From: Thiotrichaceae bacterium
Lineage (GTDB): Bacteria > Pseudomonadota > Gammaproteobacteria > Thiotrichales > Thiotrichaceae
DNA length: 64,000 nt
Direction of reading: 5' to 3'
NCBI GenBank assembly: GCA_026991755.1
Contig: JALXAX010000012.1
Location: forward strand, 1-64,000
Shown here: positions 1 through 8,571 of the stretch, one piece after another
Layout of the letters: each line of letters starts with the position of its first letter
How positions within the stretch are numbered: position 1 is the stretch's first letter
Program-made: the position numbers and the translations under genes
The notes under the pieces: model-generated
What the model was told of the DNA's origin: nothing
Database searches by the model: none
Seen by the model: only the letters and a program-made list of their open reading frames with translations

Positions 1-2
1 CC

Positions 3-221
<219 letters not shown>

Positions 222-240
222 ATAGCTTTTAGATAAAGGT

Positions 241-1110
241 CTAAAAGGTATAACCCAAACCCAGGTAAAGATTACTGGCATCAAAACCTATATCCATCAC
301 CCGCGGTATATTTACAGCACCGACGGGTGTAGTGACACGAGCGGAATCATAATTCCACTTGCTAACGTTGTAGCCTGCCGTTAAATAGGTGTTTTTAAAA
401 CGTTCTAGTTGGTATTTTAGGCTGAGATCAAAGGTAGTGTAACTGCCATCAATGTTAATACCGCTCCCTACAATATCATTGTCCATTTGCCCTGTTTGAT
501 AATTAATCGAGCCATTGCCTGAGATAGTCATAGCGTTATTAATTTTATATTCACCATAAAGACTTCCACCTAGCTTATAAGTTTTTACACGAGTATCGAA
601 AGTATCCAGTAAATCAATGACTAAGTTTGCAGTATTACGCATGTTGCGTATTTTCATAAAGGGTGTACTAATCCCTGTATTGAGTGCAACGCCAACAGTG
701 CGGTTGGGTGTTTTGATTAGGTCGTAACCGAGTCCAATATCAAAATTCACACCACTAATACGATAATCAGCAGGGATGGGTAGCTGGGTAAACTGATCAG
801 CAAGGTCATCAATACTACTACCCAATAAAGGGATGGGGCTGTTTAGTGGAGTGCTAGCGAAATCTGTAAATTGGTTAACGCTATCAGAGTTAAAATAATC
901 GAGCTTAAAGTGATAATAAAGTCGGCTATTGTTGATTGCTTTGTGCTTTTCACTAAGCGACCATGTATTGATAGCTAGTGTCGCTTTGCCAGAGAGCAAC
1001 GGGTTGATAGCTGTAGACATGCTAAAGTCGCCTTTACCATAGCTAAAATCTAATGCCAAAACAGGTGAAGTAAGGGCGACAAGGCAACTCGTAAGAAGTG
1101 CTTTTTTCAT
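241..1110 (-). CDS. Predicted outer-membrane beta-barrel protein
   Basis: A 289-residue protein when read from the ATG that opens a typical signal peptide (MKKALLTSCLVALTSPVLA, then LDFSYGKG). An in-frame ATG five codons upstream (1125) is less likely. The mature part has alternating polar and hydrophobic strands rich in Gly, Tyr and Asn and ends in LGLGYTF. A C-terminal aromatic residue is what the BAM machinery recognises in outer-membrane barrels. It may belong to a small conserved barrel family, but I do not recognise its substrate. It sits convergent with pepA and divergent from holC, with about 110 bp of shared upstream DNA, so it is its own transcription unit. Confidence 0.75.
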   Translation of the reverse strand: MKKALLTSCLVALTSPVLALDFSYGKGDFSMSTAINPLLSGKATLAINTWSLSEKHKAINNSRLYYHFKLDYFNSDSVNQFTDFASTPLNSPIPLLGSSIDDLADQFTQLPIPADYRISGVNFDIGLGYDLIKTPNRTVGVALNTGISTPFMKIRNMRNTANLVIDLLDTFDTRVKTYKLGGSLYGEYKINNAMTISGNGSINYQTGQMDNDIVGSGINIDGSYTTFDLSLKYQLERFKNTYLTAGYNVSKWNYDSARVTTPVGAVNIPRVMDIGFDASNLYLGLGYTF

Positions 1111-1222
1111 TGTAGATACATCCATGTGATCAAGTAAGAAAGCAATACTCGTTTAGTATATGCTAACTTTTAACGAATGATGATAACTTGTTCTAATGTA
1201 CACCATCTTCGGAGCCAACAGC

Positions 1223-1639
1223 GTGACTGAAATAAAGTTTTATGTGGGAAGGAATGATAACTTACCATCAAGGTTGTTATTGGCATGCCAATTAACACAA
1301 AAAGCACTTGATCATAATTATCAAGTTTATATTCACACGGACTCCGAAGAAACACTGAAGCAAATGGACGATGTTTTATGGACATGGAGGGATGATAGCT
1401 TTATCACACATGGGGTTGCTCCCGATGCAGACGTTAGAGTTGAAATGGGGTATGATTACGAACCCATAGAACGCTGTGATTATTTAATTAATCTTTCTAA
1501 TGAGCGTCCTGTCTTTTTTGGTCGTTTTAATCGGATGGCAGAAATTTTAGATCAAGATCAAGAGCTTTTAAAAAAAGGTCGTGACCGTTATCGGTTTTAT
1601 CAAGACAGAGGCTATAAATTGGACTACCATAAACTCTAG
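1223..1639 (+). CDS. holC: DNA polymerase III subunit chi
   Basis: Chi links the clamp-loader complex, through psi, to single-strand-binding protein at the replication fork. The protein from the GTG at 1223 starts VTEIKFYVG and continues through LACQLTQKAL, VYIHTDSEE and FNRMAEILDQD, the pattern of HolC, with a length of 138 residues close to the family norm. The GTG was chosen because GGAG lies 8 bp upstream and because homologues begin at this point. An ATG at 1196 would add nine unrelated residues. Position downstream of pepA is the expected context. It is followed after 23 bp by a small conserved-looking gene. Confidence 0.88.
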   Translation: MTEIKFYVGRNDNLPSRLLLACQLTQKALDHNYQVYIHTDSEETLKQMDDVLWTWRDDSFITHGVAPDADVRVEMGYDYEPIERCDYLINLSNERPVFFGRFNRMAEILDQDQELLKKGRDRYRFYQDRGYKLDYHKL

Positions 1640-1662
1640 TATTAACATTTTGAGAAACACCG

Positions 1663-1905
1663 ATGTCTACACTTACTCCTGATGATAAGAATATTTATAT
1701 CCCCTTAGTCACGGATGTTGTTGTGCCTGGTAATCCTGAAATGAAACGCTTGGCAAAAGAAAAGCAAGCTAGTCAAATTGCAACAGCAGATGCAGCGGTT
1801 AATTTCCAAAGACGCATTGATGACGTTGAGAGCGCAATAGGCCAAGATGAGTCGAAAGCACCTTCTCGTGCACACGCTATTCGTGCAGAACTATCAGCGA
1901 TCTAA
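1663..1905 (+). CDS. Small hypothetical protein downstream of holC
   Basis: An 80-residue protein with an N-terminal segment DDKNIYIPLVTDVVVPGNP followed by a charged, probably helical region with many Ala, Lys and Glu residues. It resembles short proteins often encoded next to replication or cell-division genes in beta- and gammaproteobacteria that carry a PVLTDVV-type motif, but I cannot name the family with confidence. It has no signal peptide or membrane segment. Spacing of 23 bp from holC on the same strand suggests joint transcription. Coding is supported by the ordered motif and a clean stop before an intergenic tandem repeat. Confidence 0.65.
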   Translation: MSTLTPDDKNIYIPLVTDVVVPGNPEMKRLAKEKQASQIATADAAVNFQRRIDDVESAIGQDESKAPSRAHAIRAELSAI

Positions 1906-1950
1906 TTTTCTTGTACTGCACATTACATTCCTCGATACCTCTAGAACAAT

Positions 1951-2004
1951 CACAGAACCCATCACACAACAACCACAGAACCCATCACACAACAACCACA
2001 GAAC
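1951..2004. repeat. 23-bp tandem repeat, 2.3 copies
   Basis: Two identical 23-bp units (1951-1973 and 1974-1996) beginning CACAGAACCCATC are followed by a partial third (1997-2004). The array ends four bases before the start codon of the glycosyltransferase at 2009 and contains almost no G, so the gene has no Shine-Dalgarno sequence here. A change in copy number would alter the untranslated leader only. Confidence 0.95.
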
Positions 2005-2008
2005 AAGA

Positions 2009-3076
2009 ATGAAAAAAATTAATATTTTACACCTCACTACGGCTTTTGTAGTGGGCGGGGCTGAAAAAGTTATTCTCGACTTAATGTTGCACCTTGATAA
2101 AGAACGTTATAACCCTTCAGTCGTCGCGCTCGCCAAATTTGATGACATGCTGGGCGAATACTTAAGCTATGGTTTCAAAGCAGAAAAGATGGATATGGCG
2201 AAAACACCGAGCGAGTTCTTCCGAGTGTTTCGTTATTTAGATAACTACATAAAAGAAAATGAGATTGATATTATTCATGCTCATTTATTTCATCCCCTCC
2301 CTTTTGCCACTTTTCTTAAACTCAAGAACCCAGGCTTGAAGCTAGTCTTTACTTCACACAATACCGATATTGGTGGGAAGTTTGCGGTGACTTTCACACG
2401 ATTGCTAAAAAACCTGCGTGATACCGATATAGTCTTTTCTGAAGACATGATAACCCCCATGTACAAGCAGGGCGCTCAAGTTATTGCGAATGGTGTAAAT
2501 ATCGAAAAGTTTAAAGAAAAGGCAGAGAAAAACACCCCGTTTACTTTCTTGTCCGTAGGTACGATTCGCGCTCAAAAAAACCAGATATTTCTGGTGGAAT
2601 GTGCAAAACAGCTAAAAGCCAAAGGCTATAATTTTGTGATTGATATAGCGGGTGGTGGAGAAGAAAACAGAGCACTCATCAACGAAATCAAGCAAGCCAT
2701 TATTGATCAAGATGTGCAGGATTGCGTCAGAATGTTGGGAGCTAGAAGTGATATTCCTGACCTCCTGAAAACAGCTCACTGTATGGTATTACCGTCTCAT
2801 TACGAAGGCTTGCCAATTGTTCTGTTAGAAGCGGGTGCTGCGCAATTGCCTGTAATTTCGACTCCAGTAGGTGCAATTCCAACCTTGATTGATGACAGTA
2901 ACGGCTACTTAGCCACCATCGACAATTTTATTGAAACAATGGATAACGTCTATAGCCACTATGACGAAGCCAAGCAAAAAGGCAAAGCGCTATCAGAAAA
3001 GATCAACCAGTCCTATTCGATAGACAGTATGGCTGAAGCACATGGCAAGCTGTATACCTCCTTACTAGAAAGCTAA
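2009..3076 (+). CDS. Glycosyltransferase family 4 protein
   Basis: A 355-residue GT-B fold transferase. The N-terminal half starts MKKINILHLTTAFVVGGAEK, the typical GT4 opening with a glycine-rich acceptor loop. The C-terminal half has GTIRAQKNQ, MLGARSDIPDLL and the EX7E signature region HYEGLPIVLLEAGAAQLPVI, which binds the nucleotide-sugar donor. It probably adds a sugar to a lipid-linked or surface glycan at the cytoplasmic face, but donor and acceptor cannot be read from sequence. The open frame extends upstream to 1847, but that part is repeat-derived and overlaps the previous gene, so I start at the ATG at 2009. Its stop overlaps the start of the next gene (TAATG), implying translational coupling. 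Confidence 0.85.
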   Translation: MKKINILHLTTAFVVGGAEKVILDLMLHLDKERYNPSVVALAKFDDMLGEYLSYGFKAEKMDMAKTPSEFFRVFRYLDNYIKENEIDIIHAHLFHPLPFATFLKLKNPGLKLVFTSHNTDIGGKFAVTFTRLLKNLRDTDIVFSEDMITPMYKQGAQVIANGVNIEKFKEKAEKNTPFTFLSVGTIRAQKNQIFLVECAKQLKAKGYNFVIDIAGGGEENRALINEIKQAIIDQDVQDCVRMLGARSDIPDLLKTAHCMVLPSHYEGLPIVLLEAGAAQLPVISTPVGAIPTLIDDSNGYLATIDNFIETMDNVYSHYDEAKQKGKALSEKINQSYSIDSMAEAHGKLYTSLLES

Positions 3077-3456
3077 TGTGGCCGCGCATTATTGCTTTCG
3101 CTCCTATCCTTATAATCGAACTGTTATTCACTATTGCCGTGGGCAGTATCATGATGACACTGAATGATGTGATGGTGTTTGATACCGCACAAGAAGTATC
3201 ATTTGGGCAAGGGATTACGCTCAACAAAGATTATTGGCTCGATAGCGCACTACATAATACGAGCTTGACGATGATTGCGGGGATTATTATTGGAAGTTTA
3301 GTGTTCTTGCTAAACTGGCTTATTTTCAAAGGTTTTGATTTTAAGCATTACAGTATCTATGCTCTTATTTCAGCTATGATAAGTGTGACTATCATTAATC
3401 ACCTTGGACTGTATGGAACGATAAACATGCTGATGGCTAGTACTCCAGCAACTTAG
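3076..3456 (+). CDS. Small integral membrane protein coupled to the glycosyltransferase
   Basis: A 126-residue protein with three or four hydrophobic segments: near residues 5-28 (IIAFAPILIIELLFTIAVG), 62-84 (SLTMIAGIIIGSLVFLLNWLIF) and 93-118. No family is recognised. The ATG shares a base with the stop of the upstream glycosyltransferase, so the two are almost certainly co-translated and may work together at the inner membrane. The last seven codons and the TAG stop lie inside the left arm of a large palindromic element that begins at 3437, so the present C-terminus was created or altered by that element. Confidence 0.68.
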   Translation: MWPRIIAFAPILIIELLFTIAVGSIMMTLNDVMVFDTAQEVSFGQGITLNKDYWLDSALHNTSLTMIAGIIIGSLVFLLNWLIFKGFDFKHYSIYALISAMISVTIINHLGLYGTINMLMASTPAT

Positions 3457-3707
3457 GTTTGATGGATACAGAGCAATCCAAAGCGCTCAAGACAAGGCAT
3501 GGGTTGCAGGCAATGGTTGTTCCCTTGGCAAGACCCATAACGCAGTATTGAGCGCTTTGGGTTGCTCCCTTCGGGCGAGCCAGGAAGCGGTCATCCGCGT
3601 TGTTGCGTCTTTTGTGAAGGGAACAACCATTCCCTGCAAGACGCGCCTAGCGGCTAACCGCTTCCTGACTCGCTGTATTCATCAAACCTAACTTGTTGGA
3701 GTACTAG
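3437..3707. repeat. Cloverleaf palindromic element, copy 1
   Basis: A 271-bp element with nested inverted repeats. The outer arms 3437-3471 and 3673-3707 pair over 35 bp with three mismatches and end in CTAGTACTCCA. Hairpin 1 pairs 3472-3490 with 3548-3566 (one mismatch) and contains an inner ATGGGT/ACCCAT stem. A mini-hairpin CCC-TTC-GGG lies at 3567-3575. Hairpin 2 pairs the region from 3576 with that ending at 3672 and contains an inner GCGTCTT/AAGACGC stem topped by AGGGAA/TTCCCT. A second element at 20331-20599 has the same plan with different stem sequences. There is no plausible protein in it. It fills the gap between the membrane-protein gene and the lipoprotein gene. Confidence 0.88.
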
Positions 3708-3759
3708 TTATCCAAGGTGGTGATTTTACAAATGTCTCACTAAATGGATTATTAGCATA

Positions 3760-4719
3760 ATGAAAATTACTCATGGATTATTTCTCATCGCTTTGTCATT
3801 TGGTGTAACCAGCTGTTCAACAACTGTTCCCGCCCGTAAACCACCTGAGATTGTTAAAAATCAGTTTCAGGCGGTATGGGATCAAGTAACCATAGATGCA
3901 GTTGATACATTGCCACAAGATACCGTGTCGTTTAGAAAGTTAGTTTCTGGTGGAAAAAATATTATCTTGGGGGATGCCAGAAGAACCCTAGACGAACATG
4001 CCAACCTTCTAAAGCCCTTTAATAAGTTAGCTCACCCCAATGGTATTTGTTTTAAAGGTACATGGAATATTACGGCTGATACTAAATACAGTGGTTACTT
4101 CAAAAAAAATAGTAAAGCTTTAATCATTGTTCGGGCATCTACCGCCATGTCGAATACGAGGCAAGGTGAAATACGATCATTTGGCTTTGCAGGCAAGATT
4201 TTCCCCACCATGAATCTGCATCAAGTCCTTCAAGAGAACACGGCTAACTTCTTCCTTATAGATGATCTAGGAGGAACAAGAGCAAAGCACTATACCGATG
4301 TGGCACTAAGCAATGAACCTGCTATTAGTAAAAATAGTGAGGTACTTAAAAGCTTACTTTATGTGTTGAAATTAGCGCGTACTTTCTCTCAAGTAGATAA
4401 AAACCCAACCATTAGGCAAGTGTATGAAATCTCTGAGTTAGGAGAAGCGAATAGTGATTCGGTGATTACACCCCGTTGGATGAAGGTAGAAGCAGAACAA
4501 GGACGAACTGTTGAAGCAAAAGACTTTCGTAATGAGTTACGTCTTGCTGATAATCAGCAGCTAGTCTTTTCTATTTCAGTGGCTAGTAAAAAAATTGATA
4601 ATAAAAAAGTATGGAAGGAGATAGGAACTATAATCCTTGATGAATCAGTTGTTTCAAAATCTTGTGATCATAGGTTGCATTTTCATCATCCTGTGTGGAA
4701 ATCAAACTTGAGACACTGA
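3760..4719 (+). CDS. Hypothetical lipoprotein
   Basis: A 319-residue protein with a lipoprotein signal: MKITHGLFLIALSFGVTSC, where Cys19 in GVTSC would be lipidated after cleavage by signal peptidase II. The mature part is soluble and mixed alpha/beta, with no motif that I recognise. Ser20-Thr after the lipidated Cys carries no Asp at +2, which in enterobacteria would favour Lol-dependent sorting to the outer membrane. No strong ribosome-binding site precedes the ATG. It stands alone between the cloverleaf element and frmA, 62 bp from the latter, and may be an unrelated transcription unit. Confidence 0.7.
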   Translation: MKITHGLFLIALSFGVTSCSTTVPARKPPEIVKNQFQAVWDQVTIDAVDTLPQDTVSFRKLVSGGKNIILGDARRTLDEHANLLKPFNKLAHPNGICFKGTWNITADTKYSGYFKKNSKALIIVRASTAMSNTRQGEIRSFGFAGKIFPTMNLHQVLQENTANFFLIDDLGGTRAKHYTDVALSNEPAISKNSEVLKSLLYVLKLARTFSQVDKNPTIRQVYEISELGEANSDSVITPRWMKVEAEQGRTVEAKDFRNELRLADNQQLVFSISVASKKIDNKKVWKEIGTIILDESVVSKSCDHRLHFHHPVWKSNLRH

Positions 4720-4781
4720 TCTTGAGACACTGATAGAGCTATTAGGTAAAGAAGTAATAAACAACACCAAAGGAGAAATAA

Positions 4782-5891
4782 GTGAAAGCAAAAGCAGCGG
4801 TCGCATGGCAAGCAAAGAAACCATTAGAGATTGAAGAAGTTGAGGTGATGGGCCCAAAAGAGGGCGAGGTCTTATTAAAAGTAATCGCATCGGGTGTATG
4901 CCATACCGATGCCTTCACCCTCTCTGGAGATGATCCTGAAGGTTCCTTTCCCTGTATTTTAGGTCATGAAGGAGGCTGTGAAGTTGTTGAACTTGGTGCA
5001 GGTGTTAAAGACTTAAAAGTGGGCGATCACGTTATTCCTCTTTACATCGCGGAATGTGGCGACTGTGAATACTGTAATGACACGAAATCTAACTTGTGTC
5101 AGACCATAGCACCGACCATCTGGACGGGGTATATGCCAGATGGCACACGTCGCTTCTCTCACAAAGGTAAAGATATTTTTCACTATATGGGCTGTTCCAC
5201 TTTCGCGGAATATACCGTTGTCCCAGAAATAGCACTAGCAAAAATCAATAAAGCAGCTCCTTTAGATAAAGCCTGTTTACTGGGCTGTGGTGTTACTACG
5301 GGTATCGGAGCGGTACTAAACACGGCTAAAGTTGAGGCAGGTTCTACGGTGGCTGTATTTGGTTTAGGCGGTATTGGTTTATCGTGTATTCAAGGTGCAG
5401 TCATGGCGGGCGCTGAGCGCATTATCGGTATTGATATAAACCCCGATAAATTTGAATTTGCGAAGCAACTGGGTTGTACAGATTTTGTTAATCCGAATGA
5501 TGTGGATGGCTCCTTTGTTGAGTATATGCAGGACACCTTTAATGGTGGCCCTGATTACTCCTTTGAGTGTATTGGTAATGTTCACGTCATGCGTGATGCA
5601 TTGGAATGTACCCACATGGGCTGGGGCAAGTCGGTGGTTATTGGTGTGGCTGGTGCGGGTCAAACCATAGAAACACGCCCGTTTAATCTAGTGGTGGGTC
5701 GTCAGTGGATGGGTACAGCATTCGGTGGCGTAAAAGGTCGTAGCGAATTGCCAGGTTATGTTGATCGTTATATGGCGGGTGAAATTGAGCTAGACTTGTT
5801 AGTTACGCATACCATGCCACTGGAAGACATCAATAAAGCCTTTGATTTAATGCACTCTGGCGAAAGTATTCGCTCTGTCATTATTTTCTAG
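4782..5891 (+). CDS. frmA: S-(hydroxymethyl)glutathione dehydrogenase / class III alcohol dehydrogenase
   Basis: Oxidises S-hydroxymethylglutathione, the spontaneous adduct of formaldehyde and glutathione, to S-formylglutathione with NAD+. The 369-residue protein shows the zinc-dependent medium-chain dehydrogenase pattern: catalytic-zinc residues in GVCHTD and GHEGGCEV, structural-zinc cysteines in [15 protein letters not shown], and the Rossmann motif [13 protein letters not shown]. The GTG start is supported by AAAGGAG six bases upstream. It is followed 10 bp later by the S-formylglutathione hydrolase gene, the usual two-gene formaldehyde detoxification operon. No frmR-type repressor gene is nearby. 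Confidence 0.95.
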   Translation: MKAKAAVAWQAKKPLEIEEVEVMGPKEGEVLLKVIASGVCHTDAFTLSGDDPEGSFPCILGHEGGCEVVELGAGVKDLKVGDHVIPLYIAECGDCEYCNDTKSNLCQTIAPTIWTGYMPDGTRRFSHKGKDIFHYMGCSTFAEYTVVPEIALAKINKAAPLDKACLLGCGVTTGIGAVLNTAKVEAGSTVAVFGLGGIGLSCIQGAVMAGAERIIGIDINPDKFEFAKQLGCTDFVNPNDVDGSFVEYMQDTFNGGPDYSFECIGNVHVMRDALECTHMGWGKSVVIGVAGAGQTIETRPFNLVVGRQWMGTAFGGVKGRSELPGYVDRYMAGEIELDLLVTHTMPLEDINKAFDLMHSGESIRSVIIF

Positions 5892-5901
5892 GGGAGCCAT
5901 C

Positions 5902-6756
5902 GTGAGTATTCAACGTATTGAAAGTATTAAAGAGTCGGGTGGCTATCTAAACCGTTACACCCATGAGTCGGATACACTTAATTGTGAAATGACTTTTTCA
6001 GTGTACCTGCCGCCATTGGCAGAGCAAGAAAAAGTCCCTACTTTGTACTGGCTTTCAGGACTCACCTGTACCGATGACAATGCCCGTGTCAAAGGCGGTA
6101 TGCAACGCTATGCAGCAGAACATAATATCGCCATAGTCTTTCCTGATACTAGCCCGCGTGGCGATGAGGTGGCCGATGAGCCAGAGCGTTATGATTTAGG
6201 CAAAGGTGCGGGCTTTTATGTCAATGCAACGCAAAGCCCGTGGTCAACACATTATCAAATGTATGATTACGTTACTAAAGAGCTACCTCAGTTATTAGAA
6301 GCCGAATTGCCCTTGTTAGCAGGTGTTAAATCAGTGTCAGGACATTCTATGGGTGGGCATGGTGCATTAATCTGTGCGTTGAAAAACCCTGATGATTACC
6401 GTTCGGTTTCGGCCTTTTCGCCTATTTGTAACCCAGTCAACTGTGGTTGGGGTAAAGGCTGTTTTAGTGCCTACTTAGGCGACAATGAAGCGGCATGGAA
6501 AGCCTATGATGCCACTGAGCTAGTAAACAACGGTGCAAAAGTGACCGATATTCTGATAGATCAAGGTACAGGTGATGAGTTTTATGATGAAAAGCAGCTG
6601 TTGCCTGAAAACTTTCAGACCGCTTGTGATAATGCAGGTCAACCCGTAACGATTCGTTTTCAAGAAGGCTACGACCATAGCTACCATTTTATAGCTAGTT
6701 TTGTGGGTGAGCATATTGCATACCATGCGAAGGCGCTCAATAATAGCTCATCCTAA
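5902..6756 (+). CDS. fghA: S-formylglutathione hydrolase
   Basis: Hydrolyses S-formylglutathione to formate and glutathione, the second step of glutathione-dependent formaldehyde detoxification. The 284-residue alpha/beta hydrolase carries the nucleophile elbow GHSMGGHGAL, and the family features LSGLTCTD near residue 50 and DHSYHFIASF near the C-terminus, with the catalytic His. The GTG start has GGGGAG upstream and lies 10 bp after frmA. The gene is full length for the esterase D family. Its end overlaps slightly the open frame of the next gene, but that gene most likely starts later, at 6782. Confidence 0.95.
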   Translation: MSIQRIESIKESGGYLNRYTHESDTLNCEMTFSVYLPPLAEQEKVPTLYWLSGLTCTDDNARVKGGMQRYAAEHNIAIVFPDTSPRGDEVADEPERYDLGKGAGFYVNATQSPWSTHYQMYDYVTKELPQLLEAELPLLAGVKSVSGHSMGGHGALICALKNPDDYRSVSAFSPICNPVNCGWGKGCFSAYLGDNEAAWKAYDATELVNNGAKVTDILIDQGTGDEFYDEKQLLPENFQTACDNAGQPVTIRFQEGYDHSYHFIASFVGEHIAYHAKALNNSSS

Positions 6757-6781
6757 AAAAGCTGAAGTAAGTAAGATAAAT

Positions 6782-7366
6782 ATGTCGTCCTTCATCGCGC
6801 ACTCGTTAATAGGCTTTACCGTTGGCGCACAAAAAGAACAGCCTTCTCTAAAGCATACGCTGATCGCCTCTTTGTTTTTTATCGTCTTGGCGAGCACCCC
6901 AGATCTTGATTATATCGTCAACTGGCTAAGAGGCTATCAGATGCCTGTGAGATATAGCCACTCTATTGGTTTTGTTTTTGTAATAGGGTTGCTCTCACTC
7001 TTATTTAGAAACGCAGTACTAAGAAAATCCCTACATCGTATTCCTGTTTATTTGTTTTTTCTAGCGCCCGCAACGCATCTCATTCTTGATGGCCTAGTCG
7101 CCGTGCATGGCAACCCCTACTTGTTTCCGTTTACAGACGCCATGCTGACTTTTCCCATAGGAATATTGCCTAGCTCGGGATATGTAAATGTTTTTAACTA
7201 TTACTTATGGCGTAACCTTTCGATTGAATTACTTATCCTTATTCCTGTGGTCATTGCACTAACACCGAAGTTGAGACAACTTGCTTTTAAGTCGAAATGG
7301 CTAAAGACATTGCTGGCTTTGTTGTTTGTGGTTGGGCTGCTAATAGGTTGGAACTTACAACGCTAG
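6782..7366 (+). CDS. YdjM-like membrane-bound metal-dependent hydrolase family protein
   Basis: A 194-residue membrane protein read from the ATG at 6782 (MSSFIAHSLIGFTVG). The N-terminal SSFIAHSLIG with LASTPDLDYIVNWLRG, then RYSHSIGF and a later THLILDGL, gives the His/Asp pattern of the DUF457/YdjM family, thought to be zinc-dependent membrane hydrolases. Several transmembrane helices are visible (residues about 28-45, 60-78, 85-105, 135-165 and 172-190). Substrate is unknown. It follows fghA by 25 bp on the same strand and may be co-transcribed, but a role in formaldehyde metabolism is not implied by the family. Confidence 0.72.
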   Translation: MSSFIAHSLIGFTVGAQKEQPSLKHTLIASLFFIVLASTPDLDYIVNWLRGYQMPVRYSHSIGFVFVIGLLSLLFRNAVLRKSLHRIPVYLFFLAPATHLILDGLVAVHGNPYLFPFTDAMLTFPIGILPSSGYVNVFNYYLWRNLSIELLILIPVVIALTPKLRQLAFKSKWLKTLLALLFVVGLLIGWNLQR

Positions 7367-7396
7367 GTTACGTTTACCTATAACTAATGGAGTCTC

Positions 7397-8206
7397 CTAA
7401 TCAATCTCTTCGAAAAGGTTACGTTCTAACTGGTTGGCTGTTTGACGGTTCTTGATAACCTTCTGGTGTGCTTTTTGCCTTTTAAGCTGAGCCTTCTTAA
7501 ACTCCCATTGAGCACGTTTTTTCTTCTGCGCTTGCTGCATCTCCCATCGTGCTAGATAGTATTGCTTACTTTTAATGGTCGCTTTAGCTTGTTTTGATCT
7601 TCGTTGTTTAGCCGCCCACTCTCTTTGGTATTGCTCACGAGTCTTAGTAGGCCAATTTTTGTTATTGAGATCAGGCTGTGTAGAGGTAGCAAGAGAGTAC
7701 TTTATACTATTTGGATAAAGTGAATTCATCTCATCAAATATGCCTCTAAGGCTGACGAACTCTTCAGCCTCAAAAGTTGATGGTAAAAATAAAGGGTGGT
7801 CGTTCCCTTGCCTTACACGAGGGACATCCAATTTCCATAAGGGGGTTAATGGAGTGTCATCACTGCTAACAGAGGGCTTTGCTAGCTCTGTAGTCTGTTC
7901 CACTACAGAAGATTTCTTTAACCCTGATAACCCTGATGGCTCAGGCAATACGGTATTCCTATTGTTGTTAAACTGATAAAAGCTAATAAACAACATTAAT
8001 AGCAAAATACTAATAACAGCAAAAACAACCTTGTGGCCTATCGGAATGGAAAATAGATGAGCGTTCTTCTGTAAATAAGGAAGCTTGCTTAACTCATTGA
8101 AGTTTATGGTTTGAGAGTAGTTAATTGTATTTTTTTTGGAGACGGCATCAGACAATGCACTATTTAAATCTACGTTACTCCTAGCTTGTTGCTCATTAGA
8201 CATCAT
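7397..8206 (-). CDS. Membrane-anchored hypothetical protein with basic coiled-coil tail
   Basis: About 269 residues with one clear transmembrane segment (GHKVVFAVISILLLMLFISF) around residue 65, an N-terminal part rich in polar residues, and a C-terminal region dense in Lys, Arg, Gln and Ala (for example KKRAQWEFKKAQLKRQKAHQ) that should form a charged helix. No domain is recognised. Start codon is uncertain: ATGs at 8206 and 8203 are adjacent and a TTG at 8233 is possible; none has a convincing ribosome-binding site. Convergent with the YdjM-like gene and divergent from valS. The layout, with a short N-terminus, one helix and a long basic helical tail, suggests an envelope structural or adaptor protein, but that is a guess. 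Confidence 0.6.
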   Translation of the reverse strand: MMSNEQQARSNVDLNSALSDAVSKKNTINYSQTINFNELSKLPYLQKNAHLFSIPIGHKVVFAVISILLLMLFISFYQFNNNRNTVLPEPSGLSGLKKSSVVEQTTELAKPSVSSDDTPLTPLWKLDVPRVRQGNDHPLFLPSTFEAEEFVSLRGIFDEMNSLYPNSIKYSLATSTQPDLNNKNWPTKTREQYQREWAAKQRRSKQAKATIKSKQYYLARWEMQQAQKKKRAQWEFKKAQLKRQKAHQKVIKNRQTANQLERNLFEEID

Positions 8207-8571
8207 GTGATTAGCGTTAACCCTTAAATACAACCGACAAGAAAGCGGTTGTCTTTAAGTTCTATTATGAATAGCTAATACATCACCTGTCTAATTAAAT
8301 AAAACTATTACTTTGCAGTCTGTTTTTTATCTGGCTATGTAAGTTTCAGCCTCTTAAGCCAAAAGGATCAAAGAGAATCAATTGCCACAAGCGCATCAAT
8401 GAAAAATATCAAAAAGGTGCATCAATATCCATCACAGGCGCGCTCGTGCCTCAGCACATCCTACAAGTTGGTGTCTACGATTACTTTTACTCAAATAATT
8501 CCCTACTGCTTTTGTTTGCTTATTCAAGGTATAATCTGCGCCTTTTCTGGCCTTCACACAAGAAAATCATA
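8207..8571. promoter_or_regulatory. Intergenic region with valS promoter candidate
   Basis: A 365-bp gap between divergent genes. A perfect TATAAT lies at 8530-8535 on the plus strand, 36 bp upstream of the valS start, but no good -35 hexamer sits at standard spacing. The word GCATCAAT occurs twice (near 8392 and 8418). No gene, tRNA or strong terminator is seen in the rest. Confidence 0.45.

Noticed and set aside
1170-1385. Minus-strand frame across holC
   Set aside because: Antisense shadow of holC without domains.
1847-2008. Upstream extension of the glycosyltransferase
   Set aside because: It overlaps the preceding gene and consists of a tandem repeat; the GT4 N-terminus starts exactly at the ATG at 2009.
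3437-3707. Integron attC site
   Set aside because: Outer arms and size recall attC, but the 271-bp length, three hairpins and lack of RYYYAAC/GTTRRRY core at the ends do not fit; no integrase or cassette is nearby.
8446-8571. 42-residue N-terminal extension of valyl-tRNA synthetase
   Set aside because: It contains the TATAAT box and no homologous residues; the standard start is the ATG at 8572.
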